In this document: one piece after another, positions 9,692 to 19,399 of the stretch
Layout: every line of letters begins with the position of its first letter
Position numbering within the stretch: the stretch's first letter is position 1
The notes under the pieces: model-generated
Databases searched by the model: none
Told to the model about the DNA's origin: nothing
The model's input: only the letters and a program-made list of their open reading frames with translations
DNA from: Psychroflexus salarius
GTDB lineage: Bacteria; Bacteroidota; Bacteroidia; Flavobacteriales; Flavobacteriaceae
DNA: 64,000 nucleotides
Assembly (NCBI RefSeq): GCF_900129035.1
Contig: NZ_FQTW01000001.1
Span: 434,001 to 498,000 of the forward strand
Direction: 5' to 3'
Position numbers and translations under genes: made by a program

Positions 9692-10075
9692 ATGAAAAAG
9701 ATCTTCAACTCAAACCAAGCGCCTCAACCGATTGGTGCCTATAATCAAAGTGTGTTTATTAATAATATGCTCTACACCTCTGGCCAAATTGCTATCAATC
9801 CAAAAACAAACAAAACTGAATTTGGAGACATTAGCCATGAAACGCGTTTAGTTATGCAACATTTAGAAGCCATTTTAGCAGAAGCTGAATTAAGATTTGA
9901 ACATGTTATAAAAGTGAGCATTTTTGTAAAAGATATTTCAAACTTCGCTGAAGTAAATAAGGTCTATAGTGAATACTTTAATCAAGCTACGGCACCAGCA
10001 CGAGAAATGGTTGAAGTAGCCGACTTACCCAGGCATGCCAATGTAGAAATCAGTTTAATTGCCGCAAAATATTAA
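9692..10075 (+). CDS. ridA: RidA family reactive-intermediate deaminase
   Basis: 127 aa from ATG 9692, which lies 2 bp after the lptD stop. A longer frame from 9656 overlaps lptD and adds residues absent from the family, so it was rejected. The family signature is clear: APQPIGAYNQ at the N-terminus, YTSGQIAINP, and the C-terminal ARxxVEVADLPxxAxVEI pattern, whose Arg binds the substrate carboxylate. RidA hydrolyses reactive enamine/imine intermediates such as 2-aminoacrylate formed by PLP enzymes. Cytoplasmic homotrimer by family knowledge. The symporter gene follows 2 bp downstream. Confidence 0.95.
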   Translation: MKKIFNSNQAPQPIGAYNQSVFINNMLYTSGQIAINPKTNKTEFGDISHETRLVMQHLEAILAEAELRFEHVIKVSIFVKDISNFAEVNKVYSEYFNQATAPAREMVEVADLPRHANVEISLIAAKY

Positions 10076-10077
10076 AT

Positions 10078-11808
10078 ATGCAACTAGAGCCGATAGATTG
10101 GGGAATTTTAATCGCATTTTTTGCGATAAGCCTTGCTGTTGGCCTTATTGTTTCAAAATCAAGTGGCAAATCTTCTGAAAATTACTTTTTATCTGGCCGA
10201 AATATGCCATGGTGGCTACTTGGTATTTCAATGGTTGCAACAACTTTTGCTGCTGACACACCAGGGTTAGTGGCAGGTATTGTTCGTAAAAACGGTGTAA
10301 GTGGTAATTGGATTTGGTGGGCTTTTTTACTTACAGGACTATTAACCGTATTTTTTTATGCCAAACTTTGGCGACGAAGTAACATAACAACCGATTTAGA
10401 GTTTTATGAACTCAGATATGATGGTAAAAGCGCTGCCTTTTTACGTGGTTTTAGAGCCATTTATCTTGGTGTTATCTTTAATATACTCATCATGGCAACG
10501 GTTTGTTTAGCTGCAATAAAAATTGGTCATGTATTATTTAATTTTTCTGCTGTTGAATCTTTACTAATTTCCTGTAGTATTACAGTTTTATATTCAACCT
10601 TAGGCGGACTTAAGGGCGTTTTAATTACAGATTTTATTCAATTTGGAATAGCAATTACCGGTAGTGTTTGGGCTGCCATCTATATCGTAAATTTACCTGA
10701 AATTGGAGGTTTAGACACATTAATTACTACTGAAATTGTGCAAAAATCAACACCAATTTTTCCAGATTTTTCAAATCCAAGTGAATTTATACCGCTTTTA
10801 GTTATTCCGCTTGCAGTGCAATGGTGGAGCGTTTGGTATCCAGGTGCTGAACCTGGTGGTGGTGGCTATATTGTTCAACGTATGTTAGCTGCAAAAAATG
10901 AAAAACACGCTACCTTAGCCAGTCTTTTATTTAATATTGTGCATTATGCTGTTAGACCTTGGCCTTGGATTATCATTGCATTTGCATCTTTAGTTTTATT
11001 TCCGAATATCAATAGTTTAGCAGAAGCCTACCCAAACTTAAGTCCTGAATTTATAAAAGATGATTTGGCATACGCTGCAATGCTCTCTTATTTGCCTGCT
11101 GGTTTGTTAGGTTTAGTTATTACCTCTTTAGTCGCTGCATTTATGAGTACAATATCGACCCATTTAAACTGGGGCAGCAGTTATGTAGTCAATGATTTTT
11201 ATGTGCGGTTTATTAAACCTAAGGCTTCACAAAGTGAACAAGTTTTAATTGGCAGAGCTTCTACACTTATCATGATGGTTATTGCTGGTTTTTTAGCCCT
11301 CATTTTAGAAGAAGCTCAGGATGCCTTTAATTTATTACTTCAAATTGGCGCTGGTACTGGTTTACTATTTATTTTACGTTGGTTTTGGAAACGGATTAAT
11401 CCCTATAGTGAAATTACTGCAATGCTTGTTTCATTTTTAATTGCAGTTGTATTTTTTATAAACTCTAAACTCGAAGTGGCACTTTTTAATATTGCCCAAC
11501 ATTGGCAACTTGTTTTAGGTGTAATCATAACTACAATTTCTTGGGTTGCTGTAAGTTTAATTACTCAACCATCAAAGCCAGAGACTTTAGAAAAGTTTAA
11601 TGCGCTTATTTTTAAGCAAGATTCTAAATTTAAAGATGTAAGGTTTAAATTACTAGGCTTTTTTTTAAGTATGTTTGGTATCTACGCTGCGCTTTTTGGA
11701 ACAGGCTACTTCATTTATAATAACTTAATTTTAGCCTCAATTTCATTTTGTGTAAGCCTTGTTTGTGCGATAATTATTTATTTCAATTGGAAGAAAATTA
11801 TTCTTTAA
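10078..11808 (+). CDS. Sodium:solute symporter (SSS family)
   Basis: 576 aa with about 13 to 14 hydrophobic helices and the LeuT-like SSS fold: DWGILIAFFAISLAVGLIV at the start, then SGRNMPWWLLGISMVATTFAADTP (unwound helix 1 region) and a GGLKGVLITDFIQF segment typical of the family. The substrate is not predictable; Bacteroidota members of this length are usually annotated only as Na+/solute symporters. It follows ridA with a 2-bp gap. Its 3' end overlaps the convergent tamB 3' end by 11 bp, so the two transcripts must run into each other. Confidence 0.9.
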   Translation: MQLEPIDWGILIAFFAISLAVGLIVSKSSGKSSENYFLSGRNMPWWLLGISMVATTFAADTPGLVAGIVRKNGVSGNWIWWAFLLTGLLTVFFYAKLWRRSNITTDLEFYELRYDGKSAAFLRGFRAIYLGVIFNILIMATVCLAAIKIGHVLFNFSAVESLLISCSITVLYSTLGGLKGVLITDFIQFGIAITGSVWAAIYIVNLPEIGGLDTLITTEIVQKSTPIFPDFSNPSEFIPLLVIPLAVQWWSVWYPGAEPGGGGYIVQRMLAAKNEKHATLASLLFNIVHYAVRPWPWIIIAFASLVLFPNINSLAEAYPNLSPEFIKDDLAYAAMLSYLPAGLLGLVITSLVAAFMSTISTHLNWGSSYVVNDFYVRFIKPKASQSEQVLIGRASTLIMMVIAGFLALILEEAQDAFNLLLQIGAGTGLLFILRWFWKRINPYSEITAMLVSFLIAVVFFINSKLEVALFNIAQHWQLVLGVIITTISWVAVSLITQPSKPETLEKFNALIFKQDSKFKDVRFKLLGFFLSMFGIYAALFGTGYFIYNNLILASISFCVSLVCAIIIYFNWKKIIL

Positions 11809-14800
11809 TCGTGCGGCTAGTCGTTGTTCTTGGAAATTTAATATAAGACGGAATTTTAATTGAACTCTTTACAGTGTTTTCTTCCTCTTCTTCCCTATTG
11901 GCTTTAATTTCTTGGTTAAAAATTCGTTGTACTAACTCCTTAAAGCTATTGAAGTCTACAGTATATGATAAACCTACGCCTTGCGTATAACCCAACTCTT
12001 CACCAATAAACTGAATATTGCTTTCACGATTAAAAGCCGTTGCACGTAAACTACCACTTTCATTTAAAAGAAAGCTCACTTCAACATCTCCAAAAATAAC
12101 CGATTCTGTGGTGTTACCAACAGGAACACCAAAACGACTATTTACAAAAATTCGTTGACTTAGTTGGGTTTGAAGTGTAAACCCAAAACGATCGCCTGTT
12201 TGGTTTTGGGTTGGTGTACGTTGGGTTTGCACGTAATCTAAACCAAGTTTAAATTTATTATCATCATTAGAAATTATTTTATCAAAAATACCAGAAGCGC
12301 TTTCAATTAAATTTCCTGTTAACGCATTTTGACCCAACATTTGTTGACTATAAAATGTACCTTGTGTAATTAAACTTAAAGCTTGATACTCTAGATTTTC
12401 AGTACCTTGAATACGATATTCTAACTCAGATTTTACAACAGAACTCAAGTTTGGATAATTCAACTCAAAGGCAATTTCAGGTTGAATTAGTTGACCATTT
12501 AAATTAATTAAAACTTCTACTGGAATTTCACGGTTAATACTAGGGTTTTCTAGTATTGCTGCTGGATTAGCTGAAGTTGTATATTTAGCTTGAACATCCA
12601 TATTGGCTTGAACTGGATTACCATTCCAGGTTAAATTTGAACCTGGCACTAAATCAAAGCGCTTTTGAACTAAATTTCCTGCATATCTAAAATCGTAGTA
12701 ACCTTCATAAGCTACAAAATCGCCCCACATGTTAAATTTACCATTGGTATTGATTTCAATAAGCAGCGTTCCTGCACCTCGCCCATTAAGTTTACTTCCG
12801 GTAGATTGGTCGACAACAATTTCAACCTCAGCATCTCGGGTAATGTCAAGTTCAAAATTAAGTTGTAATCCTTTAACTTCTTCAATTTGAATATTTTTAC
12901 CACCATTTTGCTTGGCTTTTTCTTCAGGTGTTAAAAAATAGATGAAGGAATTATCTGCAAAAGATTCGGTATCATCTAAAGGAATTTTAAACACAGTATT
13001 TGGTTGTGTTTGTGCATTTACATTAATTGTAAGCTCATCAACTGGACCAAGAATTTCAGCATTACCGTTGATAAAGGCTGTTCCATAATACAAAGCGCCG
13101 CGTTCAAAATCAGTATCTAATACCAAAAGATTATCTGAACTAATATCTAAACCCATTTCCCAATCAGTCAAGCTATTATGAGTTATAGAACCGGATAAAA
13201 CACCTTTGGTTGTATGTTTAGTATCGGTTAAACCAATGTTTTCAAAAATAATATCTTTTTGATTGAAGGTTAAAAGTGCATCATCATCAAAATCGAAATC
13301 TACATTTAAATAAGGAATGTTTAAGCCTGCTTCATATAATTGTACTTCTCCGTTAATATTGGGTTCACTCAGTTTTCCTGTTAAGTTTAAATCACCATAT
13401 AAAGCGCCTCGAAAATTATTTACAACCTCACCGCCTAATGCACTTAAAGCTTTGATATTAAAATCTTTAAACGAAATATCTAAGTCGGCATATTGTGCAT
13501 TGTTTTTATTGGTAATATCACCTGTAATGTCGAATAAATAAGTTTCTTCTTTTAAAAGATTAGCTATGATAGAAAATTGATTTAAATCTTTACTACCGTT
13601 GGCTTCAAGCCTTAAATCTCCATAATTAAACTGGTTTACTAACAAACTATCAACCTTTAAATCTAAGTTGGGCTTGTAAAGTTGATTGGTTTGCAAAATA
13701 TTTAGTTGACCGTTTAATTTTCCTTCAAGCTTCAAACTATCTAAATTTGGAGTAATTTTATCAAGATCAACATTTGTAAATTGAAGGTCTAAATCTTTAT
13801 AAGTTGAGTCTCTAGTTTTACCTGCTAGCTTCATAACTTGATCTTGAAAGCGCATGGCTATCGAGTCTACTGTAAAGTTTTGAAAATTACGCTCTACTAA
13901 AATACGATTGTTAGCATTGTTATTTTTATTGATAAACCAAGTGTTATTTTTAAATTTTAGACTTGAACGTCTAAACCCAAAAATAGATTGGTTTTTATCA
14001 TTTAAGGTTTGGTATAAACTCAAATTATATTCGTCTTGACTTGCGTCTCCACCCTTAAATTCAGAACGAACAAAAATTGAATCGTTCAGACTGACATTAA
14101 TCATACTAAATTTTGAGATATCATAAACCTTGTTTGAAATACTGTCAACTTCAACATAGCTGTTATACAATGGATTTTTATTATCAACTTGTATATTGAT
14201 TTTCTCAAACCGATTTCCGTAAGCTTCAACTAAAGGCGATTTAAAATTCAGTTTAAATTCATTTTGATTAGCCACTAAACTACCTTTGAGGTAAGTATTG
14301 GCAGAAAGGTTAATTTCAGGAAAGAAAACTTCAACTACCTTGTTATAAATGTCAAAATTAAAATCAACATATTGGTATTGATTTTCCCCATAATCATCTT
14401 TTCTGAAATAGAGGTTTTTAAAGGCATCGCTAAATAATTCTGGTAAAGAAGTCAGTTTAAATTCACCACTTAATTCACCGTCGATAATGTCTGGTGAATT
14501 AATATTTATACGTTTAAATTTACCATTTAAAGTTGAAGTTAAATTCAATGTATCAAAGGCGTAGTTTTGAAAATCATCTTCGAATTTAAAATTTTGTAAT
14601 ACCAAACTTCCAACAGCATCATCAATAGAAGTGCCTTTAAAATCAGCTATAATTTTACCACTAAAATCAGCCTGATTAGTCCGCTTAATTAAATTCATTG
14701 CATTTAAATCTGCTTCAGCAATATCTAAATCAATTTTAAAAGCATTTAAAGGTCCTGTTGTATTTAAACTTCCAAAAAAATTAAATTTTAGTGCTTCATC

Positions 14801-16273
14801 ATCACTTGTAACAGTAGCCGTAAATTGAGGTGATTTAAAGTTGGCCTTTAGGTTTATAGAATTATAATCGTAATTTTTAATATTAAGCGAATTGATATTT
14901 AAATCTAAATCTGTATTTATTGAAGCTTGCGTAAAACCGCTTCCATTAATTTGTGCTGAAAAGTTAGCAGTTTTAACTTTATTTGAAGCCATCAGCTTTC
15001 CAACATTAAAACTAGTCGTTGATAAGCTTGCAGAATAATTAGCATTGATCGAATCACTTGGATTGTTAAGTTTTAATTTGGTCTTAAGGTTACCTAAGCG
15101 CGTATTGGCAATGCCATCAAATTGAACGGTTTTAGAATCTACAAACGAATTTCCTGTTAAGTTAATGTCTCCAAATTTATTTAAAATTGGTGGTAAGTTT
15201 GAATTTAATAAATCTGGTAAAAGTGCCTTTAAATCTTCACGATTAGATTGAAATGTTTCATGTTGTAATTCAATACTGAAGCCTTTTTCAGACTGAAAAC
15301 TATTAACCAAATGAGCTTCACCTTTGTACGAAGTTGATTTTAAACCTTGTATATTAAAATTAGTTAAGTTGAAGTTGTTAAGGCTACCATCTAGATTTCC
15401 AAAAAGTTGAAGCTCTCGTCCGTAAGCAAACTCCTTATAAAATCGTTTTAAATCTGAAGTAGAAACTTGACTCGTATCAAATTCAGCTTCAATTTGAACT
15501 TGATTTTCAAAATCTTTAAAATCTTCTCTAGTGTAAGTCATTTTAATGTCAGCATTCAAATTTGAATTTGCTGCTGTTTCTAAATTCAGCTGATTAACAA
15601 GCATCTGTGATGGTGAATAAGCAAAACGCATTTGCATGTTATCTATAACAATACCGCGTCCCATAACTGCTGAAAAACGCTTTAACTCTAAACGCACATC
15701 TGAGTTGATGATCTGTAAATCTGAAACATTTAAATTAAGATCATTAAGCTCTAAAACTTCAGGCGTAGAAAGATTTTCATTTGAAATATAAACACGAGAA
15801 TTTGATAATAAAATTTTACTGAATCGCGTAATTGAAGTTGTTGTATCAGTTGCTGTAGTATCTGATAATTTATTTAAAAATAAATCTAAATTATTATTTA
15901 CTTCATCTTTATAATGCTGAAGTTTAAAGGTTAAGTTTTCGGCTTCAGTAGTTGAAAAATCTAAATTTGAACTATCAAAATTCAATAAATCTAAAAGTGA
16001 ACTTGATAAGCGTTCCGCATAAATTAAGGTATCTTTCTTGTGGTCTTTAATAAAAACACCTTTTAACCTGATATTACCACTGTATGAAATTTGGAAACGT
16101 TCAAGATTAATATCTGTCTTGTAAGACTCATTTAAGGAATTGGTAATTTCTTTAGCGACATAGGTCTGTACACCTGGAATAGAAAACAGCAAAACAATAA
16201 TTATAAACAACAAAAGCAAGGCTACAACTAAGCGTTTGAGGTATTTAACAAATTGGTTTAGAGTGTTGCGCAA
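11798..16273 (-). CDS. tamB: Translocation/assembly module protein TamB-like (DUF490)
   Basis: 1491 aa. One N-terminal membrane anchor (VVALLLLFIIIVLLFSIPGV) is followed by an AsmA-like start and about 1300 residues of repetitive beta-strand sequence, the lipid-conducting groove of bridge proteins. The DUF490 C-terminus (residues about 1080-1450) ends in a beta-rich segment with FGDVEVSFLLNESG and YTVDFNSFKELVQRIF. Family members (TamB, YhdP, YdbH) span the periplasm and carry phospholipid to the outer membrane or help BamA-family insertases. No tamA neighbour is present. The gene is divergent from tsaD, and their -7 elements are only 2 bp apart. Confidence 0.92.
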   Translation of the reverse strand: MRNTLNQFVKYLKRLVVALLLLFIIIVLLFSIPGVQTYVAKEITNSLNESYKTDINLERFQISYSGNIRLKGVFIKDHKKDTLIYAERLSSSLLDLLNFDSSNLDFSTTEAENLTFKLQHYKDEVNNNLDLFLNKLSDTTATDTTTSITRFSKILLSNSRVYISNENLSTPEVLELNDLNLNVSDLQIINSDVRLELKRFSAVMGRGIVIDNMQMRFAYSPSQMLVNQLNLETAANSNLNADIKMTYTREDFKDFENQVQIEAEFDTSQVSTSDLKRFYKEFAYGRELQLFGNLDGSLNNFNLTNFNIQGLKSTSYKGEAHLVNSFQSEKGFSIELQHETFQSNREDLKALLPDLLNSNLPPILNKFGDINLTGNSFVDSKTVQFDGIANTRLGNLKTKLKLNNPSDSINANYSASLSTTSFNVGKLMASNKVKTANFSAQINGSGFTQASINTDLDLNINSLNIKNYDYNSINLKANFKSPQFTATVTSDDEALKFNFFGSLNTTGPLNAFKIDLDIAEADLNAMNLIKRTNQADFSGKIIADFKGTSIDDAVGSLVLQNFKFEDDFQNYAFDTLNLTSTLNGKFKRININSPDIIDGELSGEFKLTSLPELFSDAFKNLYFRKDDYGENQYQYVDFNFDIYNKVVEVFFPEINLSANTYLKGSLVANQNEFKLNFKSPLVEAYGNRFEKINIQVDNKNPLYNSYVEVDSISNKVYDISKFSMINVSLNDSIFVRSEFKGGDASQDEYNLSLYQTLNDKNQSIFGFRRSSLKFKNNTWFINKNNNANNRILVERNFQNFTVDSIAMRFQDQVMKLAGKTRDSTYKDLDLQFTNVDLDKITPNLDSLKLEGKLNGQLNILQTNQLYKPNLDLKVDSLLVNQFNYGDLRLEANGSKDLNQFSIIANLLKEETYLFDITGDITNKNNAQYADLDISFKDFNIKALSALGGEVVNNFRGALYGDLNLTGKLSEPNINGEVQLYEAGLNIPYLNVDFDFDDDALLTFNQKDIIFENIGLTDTKHTTKGVLSGSITHNSLTDWEMGLDISSDNLLVLDTDFERGALYYGTAFINGNAEILGPVDELTINVNAQTQPNTVFKIPLDDTESFADNSFIYFLTPEEKAKQNGGKNIQIEEVKGLQLNFELDITRDAEVEIVVDQSTGSKLNGRGAGTLLIEINTNGKFNMWGDFVAYEGYYDFRYAGNLVQKRFDLVPGSNLTWNGNPVQANMDVQAKYTTSANPAAILENPSINREIPVEVLINLNGQLIQPEIAFELNYPNLSSVVKSELEYRIQGTENLEYQALSLITQGTFYSQQMLGQNALTGNLIESASGIFDKIISNDDNKFKLGLDYVQTQRTPTQNQTGDRFGFTLQTQLSQRIFVNSRFGVPVGNTTESVIFGDVEVSFLLNESGSLRATAFNRESNIQFIGEELGYTQGVGLSYTVDFNSFKELVQRIFNQEIKANREEEEENTVKSSIKIPSYIKFPRTTTSRTIKE

Positions 16274-16324
16274 GCTTGTATAATTTAGTAATATTAATGT
16301 TTATAAATCTGTTTAATAAGATTA

Positions 16325-16342
16325 CAAATTTATTTAGATTTG
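16325..16342. promoter_or_regulatory. Back-to-back -7 elements for tamB (minus) and tsaD (plus)
   Basis: On the minus strand TAAATTTG occupies 16332-16325; on the plus strand TAGATTTG occupies 16335-16342. Both match TAnnTTTG and are separated by 2 bp. For tsaD a TTTA at 16312-16315 sits exactly 19 bp upstream of its -7. RNA polymerase can hardly occupy both sites at once, so the two promoters may exclude each other. The same geometry recurs at 60147-60164. Confidence 0.6.
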
Positions 16343-16374
16343 CGCTATTATAATCAATATTTGTGCCTAATCTT

Positions 16375-17409
16375 ATGCCTAAAGATCGTATTTTCATTTT
16401 AGCAGTCGAATCATCTTGTGATGATACCTCAGCAGCGGTCTTCGAAAATGAAAAGAAACTGAGTAATGTTACGGCAACTCAAAAAGTTCATGAAGCATAT
16501 GGTGGCGTTGTTCCTGAATTAGCTTCACGCGCTCACCAGCAGCATATTGTGCCTGTTATTCATGAAGCCTTAAGGCAAGCAAATGTTAAGATGAGTCAAC
16601 TTGATGCAGTAGCATTTACAAAAGGCCCAGGATTAATGGGATCTTTACTGGTTGGTAATGCCTTTATGAAATCTTTAGCCTTAAGTCTTAATATCCCACT
16701 AATTGGTGTCAATCATATGCAAGGCCACATTTTAGCTCATTTTATCAAAGATGAAGTTCAACAAAAAGCACCAAATTTTCCGTTTTTAGGAATTACGATT
16801 AGTGGTGGTCACACCCAAATTGTGAAAGTCAATAGCTATTTTGATATGCAGATTATTGGCGAAACGCTTGATGATGCTATCGGTGAAGCCTTTGACAAAT
16901 GCGGAAAAATGTTTGGACTAAATTATCCAGCAGGCCCAGAAATAGACCGTTTAGCTAAATCTGGAAACCCGTTGAAATATAAATTTGCTAAACCTCAAGT
17001 TAAAGGACTTGATTTTAGTTTCAGCGGCTTAAAAACTTCAGTTTTGTACTTTTTACAAAAGCAACTAAAAGAAAATCCAGACTTTATACAACAAAATATA
17101 GAAGATTTATGCGCTTCTTTTCAGCATGCCGCTGTTCAAATTTTATTAGATAAAATAAAAAAAGCAAGCCAACTTACAGGTATTAAAACTATTGCTATTG
17201 GCGGTGGCGTTTCAGCAAATTCAGGTATTCGTGAGGCATTAAAATCTCAATCTAAACAACAGCAATGGGAGGTTTTTATCCCTAGCTTTGAATACTGTAC
17301 AGATAACGCTGCAATGATAGCTATTGTGGCTTATTTTAAATATTTAGAACATCAATTTTCTGACTTATCAATCACTGCAAAAGCCCGTTTAAACTTAACC
17401 GATAACTAA
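16375..17409 (+). CDS. tsaD: tRNA N6-adenosine threonylcarbamoyltransferase TsaD
   Basis: 344 aa from ATG 16375. A GTG at 16363 would add four residues but leaves a very short leader from the predicted promoter, and family members begin near this ATG. Diagnostic segments: ILAVESSCDDTSAAV, ELASRAHQQH, FTKGPGLMGSLLVG, and the metal-binding HMQGH at residues 114-118. TsaD transfers the threonylcarbamoyl group to A37 of ANN-decoding tRNAs with TsaB, TsaC and TsaE, which are not in this window. It is the first gene of a plus-strand run of RNA-modification and envelope genes through 21103. Confidence 0.97.
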   Translation: MPKDRIFILAVESSCDDTSAAVFENEKKLSNVTATQKVHEAYGGVVPELASRAHQQHIVPVIHEALRQANVKMSQLDAVAFTKGPGLMGSLLVGNAFMKSLALSLNIPLIGVNHMQGHILAHFIKDEVQQKAPNFPFLGITISGGHTQIVKVNSYFDMQIIGETLDDAIGEAFDKCGKMFGLNYPAGPEIDRLAKSGNPLKYKFAKPQVKGLDFSFSGLKTSVLYFLQKQLKENPDFIQQNIEDLCASFQHAAVQILLDKIKKASQLTGIKTIAIGGGVSANSGIREALKSQSKQQQWEVFIPSFEYCTDNAAMIAIVAYFKYLEHQFSDLSITAKARLNLTDN

Positions 17410-17413
17410 TTTT

Positions 17414-18049
17414 ATGAAAAAAACTTTCTACTTATTTTTGTTTTTCAGCTTCATTTTTTGCCAATTTTTAAGTGCTCAACCCGAATTATTTAGAAATAAC
17501 TTTAATGAATACAAGGATTTTGGATTATCTAAGCGTCAAATACAAGAGCTAAAAAAAGAAGGTGAATTAATCATATTTAATCGTGATAAACATACAACAC
17601 GTTTTGCTAAAAAATTATTCAATAAAAAAGTTGGTAGAACTGTTAAAGAAAAAAGAAGAACCGGAAAAGAGGAATACGAAGTTATAGCCAGAAAAAAAAT
17701 ACTTCACTATCGTATTAATTATATCTTCTTTGATGGTGACAAAAATTCTTACAAGTCAATTGAAAAATCACGACAGCGTATGCTAAATTTACTTGAAAAG
17801 GATTATAACTTCGAAAGCATTGCTAGACAATATTCTATGGATCAAAATCGATATAAAGGTGGTGACTCTGGCTGGTTTAAGATTGAAAGTGTAAACGAAG
17901 ATTTTAAAAATGCTATTACGAATACAATGCGATACGCCGATGAAGTTTTTCGTGTTGATTTACCTGAACAGAATTGGTATTATCTGATAAAAAAAAGCTA
18001 CTCACCACAAAAAATTGAAGAAATTTTAGTGATTAAACGCAAAAATTAA
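17414..18049 (+). CDS. Parvulin-type peptidyl-prolyl isomerase, exported
   Basis: 211 aa with a signal peptide (FYLFLFFSFIFCQFLSAQ). The PPIC rotamase core lies in the C-terminal half: a helix-rich lead (SRQRMLNLLEKDYNFESIAR), then YSMDQNRYKGGDSGWF with the conserved G-G-D-x-G-W pattern, and AITNTMRYADEVFRVDLPEQNWYYLI after it. The first 100 residues resemble no named domain and are rich in Lys. It likely helps fold envelope proteins in the periplasm. Gap of 4 bp after tsaD and 1 bp before rsmE, so it is co-transcribed. Confidence 0.85.
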   Translation: MKKTFYLFLFFSFIFCQFLSAQPELFRNNFNEYKDFGLSKRQIQELKKEGELIIFNRDKHTTRFAKKLFNKKVGRTVKEKRRTGKEEYEVIARKKILHYRINYIFFDGDKNSYKSIEKSRQRMLNLLEKDYNFESIARQYSMDQNRYKGGDSGWFKIESVNEDFKNAITNTMRYADEVFRVDLPEQNWYYLIKKSYSPQKIEEILVIKRKN

Positions 18050-18050
18050 A

Positions 18051-18761
18051 ATGCAATTATTTTACCAGCCAGATTTTGAACAAAACGCTACTAACATTGT
18101 ATTTGATGCAAATGAAAGTAAACACATGTTTAAGGTGTTAAGAAAACAGGCTGGTGATTTAATTAAAGTCACAAATGGTCGCGGACTACTTGCTGAAGGA
18201 AAAATTTCAATCATTACTCAAAAACAATGTATTGTAAATGTTTCTGGATTTGAATTTAAAAGAAAAAAAGATTTTTATATTCACATAGCTATTTCACCGA
18301 CCAAATCTAACGACCGGTTCGAATGGTTTTTAGAGAAAGCAACTGAAATTGGCATTGATGAAATTACACCAATCCTTACAGAACATTCTGAACGTAAAAA
18401 ACTAAAACTTGATCGTGGTGAACGCGTTATTCAAGCTGCCATGAAACAGTCCTTGAAACTTTATAAACCTAAACTCAATGCGCTCACTAAGCTTGATGAT
18501 TTATTAAATATCGCAAAAGAAGACGAAAAATTTATAGCACACTGTGAAGATAGCCAATATAAAAAGCAACTGATTACTAGTTGTAAGAAACAAAAATCTT
18601 ATCTTGTACTAATTGGTCCTGAAGGTGATTTTGGCCCACAAGAAATTGAAAAAGCTATTACAAAAAATTATAAAGAAGTTAGCTTATCTGAAGAACGCTT
18701 AAGAACTGAAACTGCTGCAATAGTTTCTACACACAGTTTAAATATTTGTCAATTATTATGA
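18051..18761 (+). CDS. rsmE: 16S rRNA m3U1498 methyltransferase RsmE
   Basis: 236 aa. SPOUT-fold methyltransferase: an N-terminal PUA-like domain (MQLFYQPDF to about residue 70) then the knotted domain with AISPTKSNDRFEWFLEKATE, ITPILTEHSER, IGPEGDFGPQEIE (the SAM-binding knot) and SLSEERLRTETAA. RsmE methylates N3 of U1498 in the decoding region of 16S rRNA. Its stop overlaps the start of the DUF4159 gene in an ATGA junction, implying translational coupling. Confidence 0.96.
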   Translation: MQLFYQPDFEQNATNIVFDANESKHMFKVLRKQAGDLIKVTNGRGLLAEGKISIITQKQCIVNVSGFEFKRKKDFYIHIAISPTKSNDRFEWFLEKATEIGIDEITPILTEHSERKKLKLDRGERVIQAAMKQSLKLYKPKLNALTKLDDLLNIAKEDEKFIAHCEDSQYKKQLITSCKKQKSYLVLIGPEGDFGPQEIEKAITKNYKEVSLSEERLRTETAAIVSTHSLNICQLL

Positions 18762-19399
18762 GATTTAATCTAAATTTATTTTTAATATTATTTGCTTCTT
18801 TTGCTTTCTCGCAAAATATAGCGGTGTTAAAATATAATGGCGGTGGTGATTGGTATAGCAACCCAACAGCACTACCAAATTTAGTTAAATTCAGTAATGC
18901 TCAAATCAACACTAAAATAAACCCTCAAATTGCTGAAGTAAACCCAAATAGTCCAGAATTATTTAGTTTTCCATATATTTATATGACTGGTCATGGTAAT
19001 GTATTTTTTAACTCAGAGGATATTAAAAATTTAAGATTATATTTAAAATCTGGTGGATTTTTACATATTGATGATAATTATGGCTTAGATCAATACATTA
19101 GGCCAGAACTTAAAAAACTATTCCCTAACAAAACCTTAGAAATTTTACCAGCAAATCACCCTATTTTTAGTCAGGTATTTAATTTCCCGAATGGATTACC
19201 AAAAATTCATGAACATGATGGCAAACCACCTCAAGCTTTTGGTATTTTTGAAGATAACCGGTTAATTTTGTTATATACATACGAAAGTGATTTAGGCAAT
19301 GGCTGGGAAGACCAAGCTGTACATAACGACCCAGAAGAAGTTCGATTAAAAGCTTTAAAAATGGGCGCCAACATCTTACATTATATTTTTGTAAAATGA
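18758..19399 (+). CDS. DUF4159 domain protein, exported
   Basis: 213 aa from ATG 18758. A TTG start at 18746 was rejected because the ATGA overlap with rsmE is a standard coupling arrangement. The protein has a signal peptide (FLILFASFAFSQ), then a DUF4159 fold with YNGGGDWYSNPTALPNL at the start, YIYMTGHGNVFF, GGFLHIDDNYGLD and a C-terminal NDPEEVRLKALKMGANIL. The family resembles the glutamine-amidotransferase-like domains found near MoxR/BatA genes, but its biochemical role is not established. It overlaps the following RNA methyltransferase by 4 bp (ATGA). Confidence 0.88.
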   Translation: MRFNLNLFLILFASFAFSQNIAVLKYNGGGDWYSNPTALPNLVKFSNAQINTKINPQIAEVNPNSPELFSFPYIYMTGHGNVFFNSEDIKNLRLYLKSGGFLHIDDNYGLDQYIRPELKKLFPNKTLEILPANHPIFSQVFNFPNGLPKIHEHDGKPPQAFGIFEDNRLILLYTYESDLGNGWEDQAVHNDPEEVRLKALKMGANILHYIFVK

